From Sphingobacteriia bacterium (lineage in GTDB: Bacteria > Bacteroidota > Bacteroidia > Chitinophagales > Chitinophagaceae), in assembly GCA_015999745.1 (NCBI GenBank), contig JAECQP010000005.1, positions 31,974 through 95,973 of the forward strand: 64,000 bases of DNA, written 5' to 3'. Shown here in pieces: positions 1 to 9,275 of the stretch; the stretch's first letter is position 1; every line of letters starts with the position of its first letter. The notes below the pieces were generated by a model that had not been told where the DNA came from, searched no databases, and saw only the letters and a program-made list of their open reading frames with translations. The translations under genes and the position numbers were made by a program.

Positions 1-945
1 AAAGACGTACTCTATCTCTGTGAAAACAAAATCGCCGGAATAGAATCTGACCTGGATGCAGTGGAATCGCTGATCAGAAGCAAAGATGTGCCGGTGTTCC
101 CGTTCAGGTTAAAAGGAACCGAACGTTCCAATATGAGCAATGAGGATTATGTGAACATGGTGAAGCAGGGAATTAAAAGTTGTATGCGGGGCGATGTGTT
201 CCAGATTGTGCTGAGCCGTCGTTTTGAACACAGTTTCACAGGCGACGAATTCAACGTATACCGTGCATTGCGCAGCATCAATCCTTCTCCTTATTTATTT
301 TTCTTCGATTACGGCGATTATAAATTATTCGGCTCGTCTCCCGAAGCGCAGATCATTCTGCAGCATGGAAAAGCCGTGGTGCATCCGATTGCAGGAACCT
401 TTAAAAGAACCGGGGACGAAAAAACGGACGAAGCGGCGGCGGCACGGTTACTGGAAGATGCCAAGGAAAATGCAGAGCATGTAATGCTGGTGGATCTTGC
501 CAGGAACGACCTGAGCCGTGTTTGTTCCGATGTGGAAGTGAGCCAGTACCGCCAGGTACAGTACTACAGTCATGTGATTCACCTGGTAAGCGAAGTAACC
601 GGCAAAGTAAAAGAAGGGCAGAATCCTTTTGAACTGCTGGCCAAAACCTTCCCTGCCGGTACCCTCAGCGGCGCTCCAAAGATCAGGGCCATTGACCTGA
701 TTGACGCACTGGAGCCAACCAGCAGAGGATACTATGGCGGCGCCATCGGATTTGTTGATTTCGAAGGCAACTGTAATCATGCCATCATGATCCGCACGTT
801 CCTGTCCCGTCAGAATACCCTGATCTGCCAGGCGGGTGCAGGTATAGTTGCCGCCAGCGTTCCGGAAAATGAATTACAGGAAGTAAATAATAAATTGAAC
901 GCATTAAAGACCGCAGCAAAAATGGCGGAAACCATCAACTCATAA
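1..945 (+). CDS. trpE: Anthranilate synthase component I (partial, 5' end outside window)
   Basis: This is the C-terminal 314 residues of the chorismate-binding subunit of anthranilate synthase, which converts chorismate and ammonia to anthranilate, the first step of tryptophan synthesis. The frame is open from base 1, so the GTG at 61 is an internal codon and not the start. The chorismate-binding fold is clear from GDVFQIVLSRRF, from AGTLSGAPKIRA (about residues 219-230 of the fragment) and from YGGAIGFV. The glutamine-hydrolysing partner trpG follows after 12 bases, and the rest of the trp pathway follows in order. The presence of trpG and full trp synteny favours TrpE over PabB or a menaquinone isochorismate synthase. 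The N-terminal feedback-inhibition region is not in view. Confidence 0.96.
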   Translation, partial: KDVLYLCENKIAGIESDLDAVESLIRSKDVPVFPFRLKGTERSNMSNEDYVNMVKQGIKSCMRGDVFQIVLSRRFEHSFTGDEFNVYRALRSINPSPYLFFFDYGDYKLFGSSPEAQIILQHGKAVVHPIAGTFKRTGDEKTDEAAAARLLEDAKENAEHVMLVDLARNDLSRVCSDVEVSQYRQVQYYSHVIHLVSEVTGKVKEGQNPFELLAKTFPAGTLSGAPKIRAIDLIDALEPTSRGYYGGAIGFVDFEGNCNHAIMIRTFLSRQNTLICQAGAGIVAASVPENELQEVNNKLNALKTAAKMAETINS

Positions 946-957
946 GCGCAGCAACCA

Positions 958-1530
958 ATGAAAATACTTGTATTTGATAACTACGATTCTTTCACATATA
1001 ACCTGGTACACCTGGTGACCAAAATCACCAATGATAAAGTGGATGTTTACCGCAATGATGAACTGCCATTGGAACAAGTTGCGGGATACGATAAAATCCT
1101 TTTGTCTCCCGGCCCGGGGATTCCTTCGGAAGCGGGCCTTTTGCCGGACCTGATTAAAGCCTACGCACCCCTTAAAAGCATATTAGGCGTTTGCCTCGGC
1201 CATCAGGCCATCGGAGAATCCTTTGGCGCAAAACTGGTCAACCTGTCTACTGTATATCATGGAGTAGCAACGCCGGTCTTTACAAACGAATCTGCTAAAA
1301 GTCCTTTGTTCAAAGGATTGCCCGAAGAATTTGTGGCGGGCAGATACCATAGCTGGGTAGTTAGCGATGAAGATTTTCCGGCAGAATTGGAGGTTACCGC
1401 CCGTGATGCCAATGGGTATATTATGGGACTGCAGCATAAAAAATACGATGTGCAGGGTGTACAGTTTCATCCGGAAAGTGTGCTGACACCGGATGGCGAA
1501 ACCATTCTCCGGAACTGGCTGGGTCGCTGA
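958..1530 (+). CDS. trpG: Anthranilate synthase component II, glutamine amidotransferase
   Basis: Class I glutamine amidotransferase subunit (190 aa, the normal length for an unfused TrpG) that supplies ammonia to TrpE. The catalytic triad is visible: Cys79 in GVCLGHQAIGESFG, and His171 and Glu173 in VQFHPESVL. It opens with the family-typical MKILVFDNYDSFTYNLVH. It lies 12 bases after trpE and 67 bases before the trpD start, the widest gap inside the biosynthetic core. In some bacteria this subunit also serves PabB. Nothing in the sequence decides that here, but the location points to tryptophan synthesis as the main role. Confidence 0.96.
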   Translation: MKILVFDNYDSFTYNLVHLVTKITNDKVDVYRNDELPLEQVAGYDKILLSPGPGIPSEAGLLPDLIKAYAPLKSILGVCLGHQAIGESFGAKLVNLSTVYHGVATPVFTNESAKSPLFKGLPEEFVAGRYHSWVVSDEDFPAELEVTARDANGYIMGLQHKKYDVQGVQFHPESVLTPDGETILRNWLGR

Positions 1531-1597
1531 TCAAAACAGCTGTCCGTTCTGCAGAGTTCCTGCGGGGAGCAATTTAAAACGCATTAATACCGATACA

Positions 1598-2590
1598 ATG
1601 AAAAAAATACTACAATACTTATTCAGTCATAAAACGCTTTCCAGGGAAAAAGCCAGGGAGGTCATGCTCAATATATCAGCAGGCCAGTATAATGATGCGG
1701 AGATTGCCGCATTCATTACCGTATACCTGATGCGAAGTATCACCATAGAGGAACTGCAGGGGTTCTGCGACGGACTGCTGGAGCTCTCCGTTAAAGTGAA
1801 ACTGGAAGGCGGTAAACTAATGGATATCGTAGGAACGGGTGGAGATGGCAAGAATTCCTTCAATATATCTACCCTGGCCTGCTTTATTGTGGCAGGTGCC
1901 GGACAAAAAGTAGCCAAACATGGTAACTACGGCGCTTCTACCATCAGCGGCGCATCCAATGTGATGGAGCAATTAGGCTACAGGTTCAAGAACAACAATA
2001 CAGCATTGCAACAGGAATTGGATGCTGCCAATATCTGTTTTCTTCATGCGCCATTGTTTCACCCTGCATTAAAAACGGCAGGCCCGGTACGGAAAAGCCT
2101 GGGGATCAGAACCTTCTTCAATATGATGGGGCCAATGATCAATCCATCCAACCCCGATTTTCAACTGGTAGGAGTGTATAACCTGGAAATGGCAAGGATC
2201 TATAACTACCTGCTGCAGCCAACCGGCAGGGAATTTACCATCATCCACAGCCTCGACGGATACGACGAAATATCCCTCACCAGCGATACCAAGGTCATCA
2301 CCAATGACGGAGAAAAAGTGATGACGCCCGAACAACTGGGCAAACGCCCGGTACGCCCGGAAGATATTCACGGAGGCAATACAGTAGAAGAAGCTGCAAA
2401 GATTTTCCAGAAGATCATTAAAGGAGAGGGTACCTGGTCTCAGAATGCGGTAGTACTGGCCAACGCGGCGATGGCGCTGCATTGCACCGGAGCTTATTCC
2501 AGTTACGACGATGCCTATAAGGCCGCTGTGGAAAGCCTGGAAAGCGGGAAAGCGTATGAGGGGCTTAAAAAACTGATTGCCTTGCAATAA
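1598..2590 (+). CDS. trpD: Anthranilate phosphoribosyltransferase
   Basis: Transfers the phosphoribosyl group of PRPP to anthranilate. The PRPP-binding glycine-rich loop GTGGDGKNSFNIST and the following KHGNYGASTISG segment are intact. The frame is open back to 1493, which overlaps trpG, but those first 35 residues are unlike the family. I chose the ATG at 1598, which gives MKKILQYLFSHKTLS and a normal 330-residue protein. The 67 bases between trpG and this start show no hairpin that I can make out. The gene is followed after 11 bases by trpC. Confidence 0.95.
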   Translation: MKKILQYLFSHKTLSREKAREVMLNISAGQYNDAEIAAFITVYLMRSITIEELQGFCDGLLELSVKVKLEGGKLMDIVGTGGDGKNSFNISTLACFIVAGAGQKVAKHGNYGASTISGASNVMEQLGYRFKNNNTALQQELDAANICFLHAPLFHPALKTAGPVRKSLGIRTFFNMMGPMINPSNPDFQLVGVYNLEMARIYNYLLQPTGREFTIIHSLDGYDEISLTSDTKVITNDGEKVMTPEQLGKRPVRPEDIHGGNTVEEAAKIFQKIIKGEGTWSQNAVVLANAAMALHCTGAYSSYDDAYKAAVESLESGKAYEGLKKLIALQ

Positions 2591-2601
2591 CTGAACCAAC
2601 C

Positions 2602-3399
2602 ATGAACATTTTAGATACCATCATTACCCAAAAAAGAATTGAAGTGAAGGAACGCAAGGCGATCCGATCTGTAGAAGATTTGCAGAAGGAACCGCTGTTT
2701 ACCAAAGTAACCTGTTCGCTGAAGCAGTCGTTGCTGGATCCTTCCAAAACAGGCATCATTGCAGAGTATAAACGTAAATCTCCCAGCAAGGGGTTGATCA
2801 ACGGAACCGCAACGGTGGAAGAAGTTACTGCGGCGTATACATCTAACGGAGCTTCCGGCATATCAGTGTTAACAGATGAACAATTTTTTGGGGGTTCCAT
2901 CAATGATCTGGTTGCAGCCAATATCAATGCTATACCGATTCTCAGAAAGGATTTTATGATAGACGAATACCAATTGGTGGAAGCCAGGGCCTTTGGTGCA
3001 GACGTCATCCTGCTGATTGCGGCCTGCCTGAACCCTGAAGAAGTTCAACGGCTGGCTGTTAAGGCCAAATTGCTGGGGCTGGAAGTGTTGCTGGAGATAC
3101 ACAAGGAGGAGGAACTGGGTCATATCTGTGAGGAAGTAGACCTGGTTGGGATCAATAACCGGAACCTGAAGGATTTTGAAGTGGATATCAATAAGTCTAT
3201 GCAGTTACTGAATATGCTCCCGGCCAATAAGCCGGCAGTAGCAGAAAGTGGCATTAATAATGTGGATACCATTGTAACTTTACAACAGGCCGGATTTAAA
3301 GGATTCCTGATTGGGGAACATTTTATGAAAGCTTCAAACCCTTCGATTGCTTTTGCTGATTTTGTAACGCAATTAAAAGCAAAACAACATGCGGGCTAA
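2602..3399 (+). CDS. trpC: Indole-3-glycerol phosphate synthase
   Basis: TIM-barrel enzyme (265 aa) that closes the indole ring from carboxyphenylamino-deoxyribulose phosphate. Family signatures include IIAEYKRKSPSKG (catalytic Lys after strand 1), ISVLTDEQFFGGS, LRKDFMIDEYQ, LLEIHKEEEL and VGINNRNLKDFEVD, ending with the phosphate-binding ESGIN and GFLIGEHFM segments. It is separate from TrpF, unlike the fused enterobacterial protein. The last 11 bases overlap the start of trpF, which indicates translational coupling. Confidence 0.96.
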   Translation: MNILDTIITQKRIEVKERKAIRSVEDLQKEPLFTKVTCSLKQSLLDPSKTGIIAEYKRKSPSKGLINGTATVEEVTAAYTSNGASGISVLTDEQFFGGSINDLVAANINAIPILRKDFMIDEYQLVEARAFGADVILLIAACLNPEEVQRLAVKAKLLGLEVLLEIHKEEELGHICEEVDLVGINNRNLKDFEVDINKSMQLLNMLPANKPAVAESGINNVDTIVTLQQAGFKGFLIGEHFMKASNPSIAFADFVTQLKAKQHAG

Positions 3400-4030
3400 A
3401 GTATGTGGCTTAAACAGTGTAGATCAATTCATGCAGCTGGATGAATTGGGTGTAGAATTCGGTGGATTTATTTTCTATCCCCAGAGTCCCCGTTATGCAT
3501 TGAAACATATGCAGGCAGCCGAGCTGAAGAAGGCGAAGGGGCAGCATATAAACAAAGTGGGGGTATTTGTAAATGAACCGGCAGAAAATGTGCTGCGGAT
3601 GGTAGACGATTTTGGCCTTTACCTGGTTCAGTTACACGGAGATGAAACACCCCGTTATTGTGAAAAGATAGCCGACTATGTTACCGTGATCAAAGCCTTC
3701 CGCTTAAGGAACGATGATAATGTGTTGTGGAAGGTTAAAGATTATTACGATGTGGCAGACATGTTTTTATTTGATACGGAGGGGGCTGCTTTTGGCGGAA
3801 CAGGGAAGCAGTTCAACTGGAGCATATTAAAAGAACTGACCATCAATAAGCCGTTTTACCTGAGCGGGGGCATTGGCCCGGACGATTTGGGTATGCTGGA
3901 AGCATTTGCCAAAGATCCGGTAGCAAAAGACCTTTTTGCCATAGACGTGAACAGTAAATTTGAAACGGCGCCCGGTATCAAAAATATGGCGTTACTGAAA
4001 AAATTTATACAGGAGGTTAAAAGAATCTGA
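3389..4030 (+). CDS. trpF: Phosphoribosylanthranilate isomerase
   Basis: Catalyses the Amadori rearrangement of phosphoribosylanthranilate. At 213 aa it has the usual monofunctional TrpF length. Recognisable motifs are KVCGLNSVDQF at the N-terminus (catalytic Cys), GFIFYPQSPR, VGVFVNEP, VQLHGDE, FDTEGAAFGGTGKQFNW and YLSGGIGPDD, followed by IDVNSKFE with ETAPGIKN. The start overlaps trpC by 11 bases, and the TGA stop shares one base with the ATG of the next gene (TGATG). Both overlaps indicate tight translational coupling. Confidence 0.95.
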   Translation: MRAKVCGLNSVDQFMQLDELGVEFGGFIFYPQSPRYALKHMQAAELKKAKGQHINKVGVFVNEPAENVLRMVDDFGLYLVQLHGDETPRYCEKIADYVTVIKAFRLRNDDNVLWKVKDYYDVADMFLFDTEGAAFGGTGKQFNWSILKELTINKPFYLSGGIGPDDLGMLEAFAKDPVAKDLFAIDVNSKFETAPGIKNMALLKKFIQEVKRI

Positions 4031-4551
4031 TGAAACAACTAAAGAAATGGATGGCGTTGGCAGGATGGATGCTTCTGATGAGTTCTCACTCCCATGCGCA
4101 ACAGCTCTCGAATATATACCTGACCGAAAAAGGGAAAGCCAGCTACCTGATTTCCGTGAACACGCTGGCGGTGGTAATCAGCGATTCCGGTAAACTATCC
4201 GAAATCAGAACCGCTGCATCCGGAACCATTATCTACAATACTACCCTGCAGGTAGAGCAGATCGGAGATGTGAAAATCGGGTTTAATTACCAGGGCCAAA
4301 TCAACAGGATAGGCAATACTCCCATTCTATATGATTTTGGCGGAAGGGTAGACCGCATCGGCAACCTGGGCTTTCGGTACAATTATAACAATCTGCTGGT
4401 GTCTGTGGGGGACCAGGGTATCCGGTACAATCCGGATCATACCATTGACCAGTTCGACCAGTACAGGATCGTGTATAATTATAACAAACAGGTGCAGAAG
4501 ATCGATGACAGCAAGGGGCTGATCATATTGCAACTAAATTTTCATAAGTAG
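4030..4551 (+). CDS. Small secreted protein with tandem 16-residue beta repeats, embedded in the trp operon
   Basis: I do not recognise a named family. The 173-residue protein begins with a Sec-type signal (MKQLKKWMALAGWMLL, cleavage probably after SHAQ near residue 24), so the mature protein should be periplasmic or extracellular. Residues 74-169 form six back-to-back units of exactly 16 residues, such as QVEQIGDVKIGFNYQG, QINRIGNTPILYDFGG and RVDRIGNLGFRYNYNN, with a looser unit before them. The pattern of IG, then an aromatic residue and a Tyr-x-Tyr resembles YD/RHS-like beta repeats, but that is inference from the look of the repeat. The start overlaps the trpF stop by one base, and trpB follows after 12 bases, so it is cotranscribed with cytoplasmic tryptophan enzymes without an obvious reason. 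Role unknown. Confidence 0.85.
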   Translation: MKQLKKWMALAGWMLLMSSHSHAQQLSNIYLTEKGKASYLISVNTLAVVISDSGKLSEIRTAASGTIIYNTTLQVEQIGDVKIGFNYQGQINRIGNTPILYDFGGRVDRIGNLGFRYNYNNLLVSVGDQGIRYNPDHTIDQFDQYRIVYNYNKQVQKIDDSKGLIILQLNFHK

Positions 4552-4563
4552 AAAAAGAATACG

Positions 4564-5748
4564 ATGAATTATCAACAACCCACCGAGCAAGGTTATTACG
4601 GAAAATTTGGCGGTGCTTATATCCCCGAAATGTTGCATGCCAATGTAGAAGAACTGAAGGCGCAGTATTTGCAGATCATGAACGAGCCTTCTTTTGTAGA
4701 AGCATTCAGGTTGCTGCTGAAGGATTATGTGGGCCGCCCTACGCCATTGTTTTATGCAGAGCGTTTGAGCCGGGAGTTCAATACCCATATTTACCTGAAG
4801 CGCGAAGACCTCTGTCATACAGGTGCACACAAGATCAATAATACGATCGGGCAGATCCTGCTGGCCCGTAAACTGGGCAAGACCCGTATCATTGCAGAAA
4901 CGGGGGCAGGGCAACACGGCGTCGCTACCGCTACCGTTTGTGCGCTGAAGGGCATGGAATGCATTGTTTATATGGGGGAGAAAGACATTGAACGCCAGGC
5001 GCCCAATGTGGCCAGGATGAAAATGCTGGGAGCCACCGTAGTGCCTGCAACCAGCGGAAGTAAAACGCTGAAGGATGCTACCAACGAAGCCATCCGCGAC
5101 TGGATCAATCATCCGCACAATACCCATTACATCATCGGCAGCGTGGTAGGCCCGCATCCTTATCCGGATATGGTAGCCCGTTTTCAGAGCGTGATCAGCG
5201 AGGAAGTAAAGCTTCAGTTGAAAGAAAAAACCGGTAATGAACTGCCCACACATGTAGTAGCCTGTGTGGGTGGAGGAAGCAATGCAGCAGGGGCATTCTA
5301 CCATTACCTGAACGAAGCTTCTGTTAAACTGGTGGCAGTGGAAGCAGCGGGCCACGGCGTAAACAGCGGTATGAGCGCAGCCACAACACAACTGGGTAAG
5401 CCGGGCATTCTTCACGGAAGTAAAAGCCTGGTGATGCAGACTGCCGACGGCCAGGTGGTGGAACCACACAGTATTTCAGCAGGATTGGATTATCCGGGTG
5501 TAGGGCCATTGCACGCTAATTTATTTGATACCGGAAGGGGAACCTTCTTAAGTGCTACAGATGAAGAAGCGCTGGAAGCAGCTTTCCACCTCAGCAGAAC
5601 GGAGGGTATTATTCCCGCCCTGGAATCGGCTCATGCATTGTCTGTTTTAGGCAGGCTGAATCTTACCCCTTCCGATCGGGTGGTGGTATGTTTAAGCGGA
5701 AGGGGAGACAAGGATCTTGATACCTATATGAAAGCGATGAATAAATAA
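4564..5748 (+). CDS. trpB: Tryptophan synthase beta subunit
   Basis: PLP enzyme (394 aa) that condenses indole with serine to give tryptophan, in complex with TrpA. The PLP lysine lies in [13 protein letters not shown]. The phosphate-binding loop is [10 protein letters not shown], and the conserved [12 protein letters not shown] and ALESAHAL segments are intact. The N-terminus ([15 protein letters not shown]) is typical of TrpB1 rather than TrpB2. It is separated from trpA by no intergenic bases. Confidence 0.97.
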   Translation: MNYQQPTEQGYYGKFGGAYIPEMLHANVEELKAQYLQIMNEPSFVEAFRLLLKDYVGRPTPLFYAERLSREFNTHIYLKREDLCHTGAHKINNTIGQILLARKLGKTRIIAETGAGQHGVATATVCALKGMECIVYMGEKDIERQAPNVARMKMLGATVVPATSGSKTLKDATNEAIRDWINHPHNTHYIIGSVVGPHPYPDMVARFQSVISEEVKLQLKEKTGNELPTHVVACVGGGSNAAGAFYHYLNEASVKLVAVEAAGHGVNSGMSAATTQLGKPGILHGSKSLVMQTADGQVVEPHSISAGLDYPGVGPLHANLFDTGRGTFLSATDEEALEAAFHLSRTEGIIPALESAHALSVLGRLNLTPSDRVVVCLSGRGDKDLDTYMKAMNK

Positions 5749-6540
5749 ATGACTATGAGTAGAATCACCAACCTATTTGAACAAAAAAAACAGCGTGTGC
5801 TGAATGTATATTTTACTGCGGGATACCCTGCATTGAATGATACATTAACAGTGATGCGTTCACTGGCTTCTGCGGGTGCTGATCTGATTGAAATCGGAAT
5901 GCCCTACAGTGATCCGCTGGCAGACGGTCCCGTGATACAGGATAGCAGCAGCAAGGCATTGGCCAATGGAATGACCATTCAAACCCTTTTTGAACAGTTA
6001 AAAGGGTTTCGCAAGGATCCTTTACTCGCCAAAACCGGTGTGGTATTAATGGGTTATATGAATCCGGTGCTGCAGTATGGTTTTGAAAAATTTTGTGCAG
6101 CTGCCGCCGAAGCAGGTGTGGATGGATTAATTCTCCCGGATTTGCCGGAATATGAATTTGAAAACGAATTCGGCGTCATTATTAAAAAGTACGGGCTCGA
6201 TTTTGTGTTCCTGGTAACCCCGGAAACCACCAATGCCCGTATACATCAGCTGGACAGGCTCAGTTCAGGATTCCTCTATGCGGTCAGCTCTTCTGCAACC
6301 ACAGGTGGAAATACGAATTTTGCTGCAGTGGAGGTTTATTTGCAAAAGCTGCAGCAGATGAAGCTGAATAACCCGGTACTGGTCGGTTTTGGTATCAGGG
6401 ACCGCGCCAGTTTTGACTCGGCCTGTACATATGCCAATGGCGCTATTATCGGCAGCGCCTACATTAAAGCGCTTGCCAATGTAACGGATATTGATGCCGC
6501 TACAAAAGCATTTGTGAAACCGATTATACAAGCTAAATAA
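5749..6540 (+). CDS. trpA: Tryptophan synthase alpha subunit
   Basis: Cleaves indole-3-glycerol phosphate to indole and glyceraldehyde 3-phosphate. The 263-residue protein carries the catalytic Glu in LIEIGMPYSDPLADGPVIQ and the catalytic Asp in GLILPDLPEYE, plus the VGFGIRDR and GAIIGSAYIKAL phosphate-binding segments. The ATG at 5749 directly follows the trpB stop. A second ATG at 5755 (MSRITNLF) is an equally good start and costs only two residues. hisH follows 7 bases later, so trp and his genes are one transcription unit. Confidence 0.96.
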   Translation: MTMSRITNLFEQKKQRVLNVYFTAGYPALNDTLTVMRSLASAGADLIEIGMPYSDPLADGPVIQDSSSKALANGMTIQTLFEQLKGFRKDPLLAKTGVVLMGYMNPVLQYGFEKFCAAAAEAGVDGLILPDLPEYEFENEFGVIIKKYGLDFVFLVTPETTNARIHQLDRLSSGFLYAVSSSATTGGNTNFAAVEVYLQKLQQMKLNNPVLVGFGIRDRASFDSACTYANGAIIGSAYIKALANVTDIDAATKAFVKPIIQAK

Positions 6541-6547
6541 CGTAAAC

Positions 6548-7141
6548 GTGAAACTGGTCATTATAAAATACAATGCGGGCAATATTCAATCGGTATTGTA
6601 TGCGCTGGAGCGGATTGGTGCTACTGCCATTGTTACAGACGATATCGCCGAAATAAAGGTTGCAGACAAAGTGATATTTCCGGGTGTGGGAGAAGCCAGC
6701 ACGGCCATGCGCTATTTAAAAGAACGAAAACTGGATCAGGTAATCGCGGGGCTGCAGCAACCGGTGCTGGGAATCTGCCTGGGTATGCAGCTCATGTGCA
6801 GGTATAGCGAAGAGAACAACACCGATTGCCTGGGAATCTTCAACGAAGATGTGAAAGCCTTTACTGCATCTGCAACGGCAGCTATTAAAATTCCGCAGAT
6901 AGGCTGGAACAATATCTATCATCTTAAAACGCCCTTGTTCAACGGAGTAAAGGAAAACAGTTATTGCTATTTTGTACATGGTTTTTATGCGGCATTGGGC
7001 GAACATACTATTGCTGCCACGGAGTATGGAATTGAATACAGCTCGGCCCTGCACAGGGATAATTTTTACGGAACACAGTTCCATCCTGAAAAAAGCGCCG
7101 GTGTTGGAGAACAGATATTGAAAAACTTTATTGAACTGTAA
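6548..7141 (+). CDS. hisH: Imidazole glycerol phosphate synthase, glutamine amidotransferase subunit
   Basis: Supplies ammonia to HisF for formation of imidazole glycerol phosphate and AICAR. The 197-residue protein has nucleophile Cys77 in LGICLGMQLM, the His/Glu pair in TQFHPEKSAG, and the family segments YNAGNIQSV and VIFPGVGEA. The start is GTG at 6548, seven bases after trpA, and gives the correct N-terminus MKLVIIKYNAGN. This begins the histidine half of the operon; hisG, hisD, hisC and hisB do not precede it as they would in a complete his operon. Confidence 0.95.
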   Translation: MKLVIIKYNAGNIQSVLYALERIGATAIVTDDIAEIKVADKVIFPGVGEASTAMRYLKERKLDQVIAGLQQPVLGICLGMQLMCRYSEENNTDCLGIFNEDVKAFTASATAAIKIPQIGWNNIYHLKTPLFNGVKENSYCYFVHGFYAALGEHTIAATEYGIEYSSALHRDNFYGTQFHPEKSAGVGEQILKNFIEL

Positions 7142-7151
7142 ATACAAGTGC

Positions 7152-7877
7152 ATGGAGATTATACCCGCAATAGATATCATTGATGGTAAATGTGTAAGAC
7201 TTACCCAGGGCGATTACAACCAAAAGAAAATATACAATGAAAATCCGCTGGAAGTAGCCAGGGAATTTGAAGATGCAGGCATCAAAAGGCTGCACCTGGT
7301 AGACCTGGATGGAGCCAAAGCAGGCGCAGTGCAAAACTGGAAAGTATTGGAATCCATTGCAGGGTTCACCAAACTGACCATCGATTTTGGCGGGGGCATT
7401 AAAAAAGAGTCCGATCTTAAGATTGTATTCAATTCGGGTGCTGCACTGGCTACTATTGGCAGCCTGGCCGTAAAGGACCCGGCAACATTTGGCGACTGGA
7501 TCCTGGACTATGGCGGAGACAAATTTTTTTTAGGGGCGGATGTAAAGGAAGAAAAAATTGCGGTAGGCGGCTGGCTGGAAACTACTGAGCTTTCCGTATT
7601 TGATTTTATCCAGGATTACATTGTCCGGGGAATCAGCCAGGTTTTTTGCACCGATATCAGCAAAGACGGAAAACTGGAAGGCCCCTCGCTGGATTTGTAC
7701 AGGGCGCTGATTGATCGTTTCCCCGACCTTCATTTTGTGGCCAGTGGCGGGGTGAGTAATATGGATGATGTACTTTCTTTAAAAGCCATTGGTTGTAAGG
7801 GCGTGATTATCGGGAAAGCCCTCTACGAGGGAAGGATCACCATCGATGAATTAAGTAAACTGAATCAAGCACTTTAA
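7152..7877 (+). CDS. hisA: ProFAR isomerase (HisA)
   Basis: Half-barrel-duplicated TIM-barrel isomerase that opens the ribose ring of ProFAR. I chose the ATG at 7152 ([17 protein letters not shown]), giving the standard 241 residues. An in-frame ATG at 7131 would overlap hisH and add a non-homologous heptapeptide. The catalytic Asp residues lie in PAIDIIDGK and in [14 protein letters not shown], and phosphate-binding glycines lie in IDFGGGI and FVASGGVSN. It sits between hisH and hisF with 10 and 11 base spacers. Confidence 0.95.
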   Translation: MEIIPAIDIIDGKCVRLTQGDYNQKKIYNENPLEVAREFEDAGIKRLHLVDLDGAKAGAVQNWKVLESIAGFTKLTIDFGGGIKKESDLKIVFNSGAALATIGSLAVKDPATFGDWILDYGGDKFFLGADVKEEKIAVGGWLETTELSVFDFIQDYIVRGISQVFCTDISKDGKLEGPSLDLYRALIDRFPDLHFVASGGVSNMDDVLSLKAIGCKGVIIGKALYEGRITIDELSKLNQAL

Positions 7878-7888
7878 AACAGATAATT

Positions 7889-8647
7889 TTGCTGACGAAA
7901 AGAATTATACCCTGTCTTGACATTAAAGACGGGCGTACGGTAAAGGGGGTGAATTTCGAAAACATCCGCGATGCGGGAGACCCGGTGGAACTGGGGGCGC
8001 TTTATGCAGCCCAGGGTGCGGATGAGTTGGTATTCCTCGACATTACTGCCACCAATGAACGAAGGAAAACCCTGAGTGCGCTGGTCAATAAGATTGCACA
8101 CCATATCAATATTCCCTTCACGGTAGGCGGGGGCATTGTTTCGGTAGATGATGTAAGTGTGCTGCTGCAAAACGGCGCGGACAAGATTTCGGTGAATACC
8201 TCGGCCTTTAAAAACCCAGGGCTGGTAAAAGAGCTGGCGAAGGAGTTTGGCAGCCAGTGCGTGGTGCTGGCCATTGATACCAAAAAGGAATCCGATGGCA
8301 ACTGGTATGTGTACCTGAATGGCGGGCGGGTAAAAACCGATAAGCTTTGTTTCGACTGGGCCAGGGAAGCCGTGGAGCTGGGTGCCGGAGAAATCCTGCT
8401 TACTTCCATGAACAACGATGGCACCAAGCAGGGCTTTGCACTCGATATTACCCGGCAGTTATCCATGAACCTGCCCGTACCGGTGATTGCTTCCGGCGGC
8501 GCCGGAACAATGGAACACTTTGCAGATGTGTTTGAACAATCCGGCGCCGATGCCGCCCTGGCTGCCAGTATCTTCCATTTTAAGGAGATCGGTATTCCTG
8601 CATTGAAAGAATATCTGGCCGAAAAAGGCATCGCTATGCGATTATAA
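7889..8647 (+). CDS. hisF: Imidazole glycerol phosphate synthase, cyclase subunit
   Basis: Cyclase partner of HisH. The 252-residue TIM barrel begins [21 protein letters not shown], with the catalytic Asp in PCLDIKDGR and the second in [13 protein letters not shown], plus the phosphate loops TVGGGI and IASGGAGTM. The only start that preserves the family N-terminus is the TTG at 7889, 11 bases after hisA; no nearby ATG works. At the second catalytic segment, [10 protein letters not shown] replaces the more usual LTSMDRDGTK; the Asp before Gly-Thr is kept. Confidence 0.95.
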   Translation: MLTKRIIPCLDIKDGRTVKGVNFENIRDAGDPVELGALYAAQGADELVFLDITATNERRKTLSALVNKIAHHINIPFTVGGGIVSVDDVSVLLQNGADKISVNTSAFKNPGLVKELAKEFGSQCVVLAIDTKKESDGNWYVYLNGGRVKTDKLCFDWAREAVELGAGEILLTSMNNDGTKQGFALDITRQLSMNLPVPVIASGGAGTMEHFADVFEQSGADAALAASIFHFKEIGIPALKEYLAEKGIAMRL

Positions 8648-8676
8648 CCCAAATTTGTACTACGAATACAGCGACT

Positions 8677-9273
8677 ATGAAAGTTGATTTTAAAAAATAC
8701 AGTGATGGCCTGGTTCCGGCAGTGATTCAGGATTATCAAACCCACAAAGTGCTGATGCTCGGATTCATGAACGAAGCGGCGTTGGCCAAAACCACCGAAA
8801 CAGGAAAAGTTACTTTTTACAGCAGAACCAAACAAAGGCTCTGGACCAAGGGAGAGGAAAGCGGAAATTTTCTGGAGCTGAAATCCATTGCATCCGACTG
8901 TGATGATGACACCCTGCTGATTAAAGTGCATCCACTGGGGCCAACCTGTCATACAGGGGCGGATACCTGCTGGAGTGAGCCCAACCACAGCGGGGATTTC
9001 TTATTGTATCTCCAGGATATCATCAATCTGCGTAAGAAGGCGCCTGTGGAAGAATCCTATGTGGCCCGCATGTTTTCAAAAGGGTTGAATAAAATTGCCC
9101 AAAAAGTGGGGGAGGAAGCGGTGGAAATGGTGATAGAAGCCAAGGACAATAATACCGATCTGTTCCTGAACGAATCGGCCGATCTGCTTTTTCATTATTT
9201 GCTTTTACTTAACGCTAAAGGGCATACTTTAGCAGATGTATTGGCGATTCTTCAAAAACGTCATTCCAAATAA
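8677..9273 (+). CDS. hisIE: Bifunctional phosphoribosyl-AMP cyclohydrolase / phosphoribosyl-ATP pyrophosphatase
   Basis: Fusion of HisI (about residues 1-105) and HisE (about 110-198) that catalyses the second and third steps of histidine synthesis. The HisI part shows MLGFMNEAAL, TFYSRTKQRLWTKGE and the metal-binding SDCDDDTLLIKV and PTCHTGADTCW. The HisE part shows LNKIAQKVGEEAVEMVIEA and ESADLLFHYLLLL. The 198-residue length is normal for the fused enzyme. A 29-base gap from hisF and 2 bases to the next gene keep it in the operon. Confidence 0.95.
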   Translation: MKVDFKKYSDGLVPAVIQDYQTHKVLMLGFMNEAALAKTTETGKVTFYSRTKQRLWTKGEESGNFLELKSIASDCDDDTLLIKVHPLGPTCHTGADTCWSEPNHSGDFLLYLQDIINLRKKAPVEESYVARMFSKGLNKIAQKVGEEAVEMVIEAKDNNTDLFLNESADLLFHYLLLLNAKGHTLADVLAILQKRHSK

Positions 9274-9275
9274 TT

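Noticed and set aside
1531..1597. Attenuator between trpG and trpD
   Set aside because: I could not find a convincing hairpin with a T-run in the 67 bases; the true leader of the operon is upstream of the window.
4534..5469. 311-residue open frame antisense to trpB
   Set aside because: It mirrors a highly conserved gene, has a His/Cys-rich composition typical of shadow frames, and has no start signals.
8002..8988. 328-residue open frame antisense to hisF and hisIE
   Set aside because: It crosses two real genes on the other strand and shows no motif; it is a by-product of codon bias.
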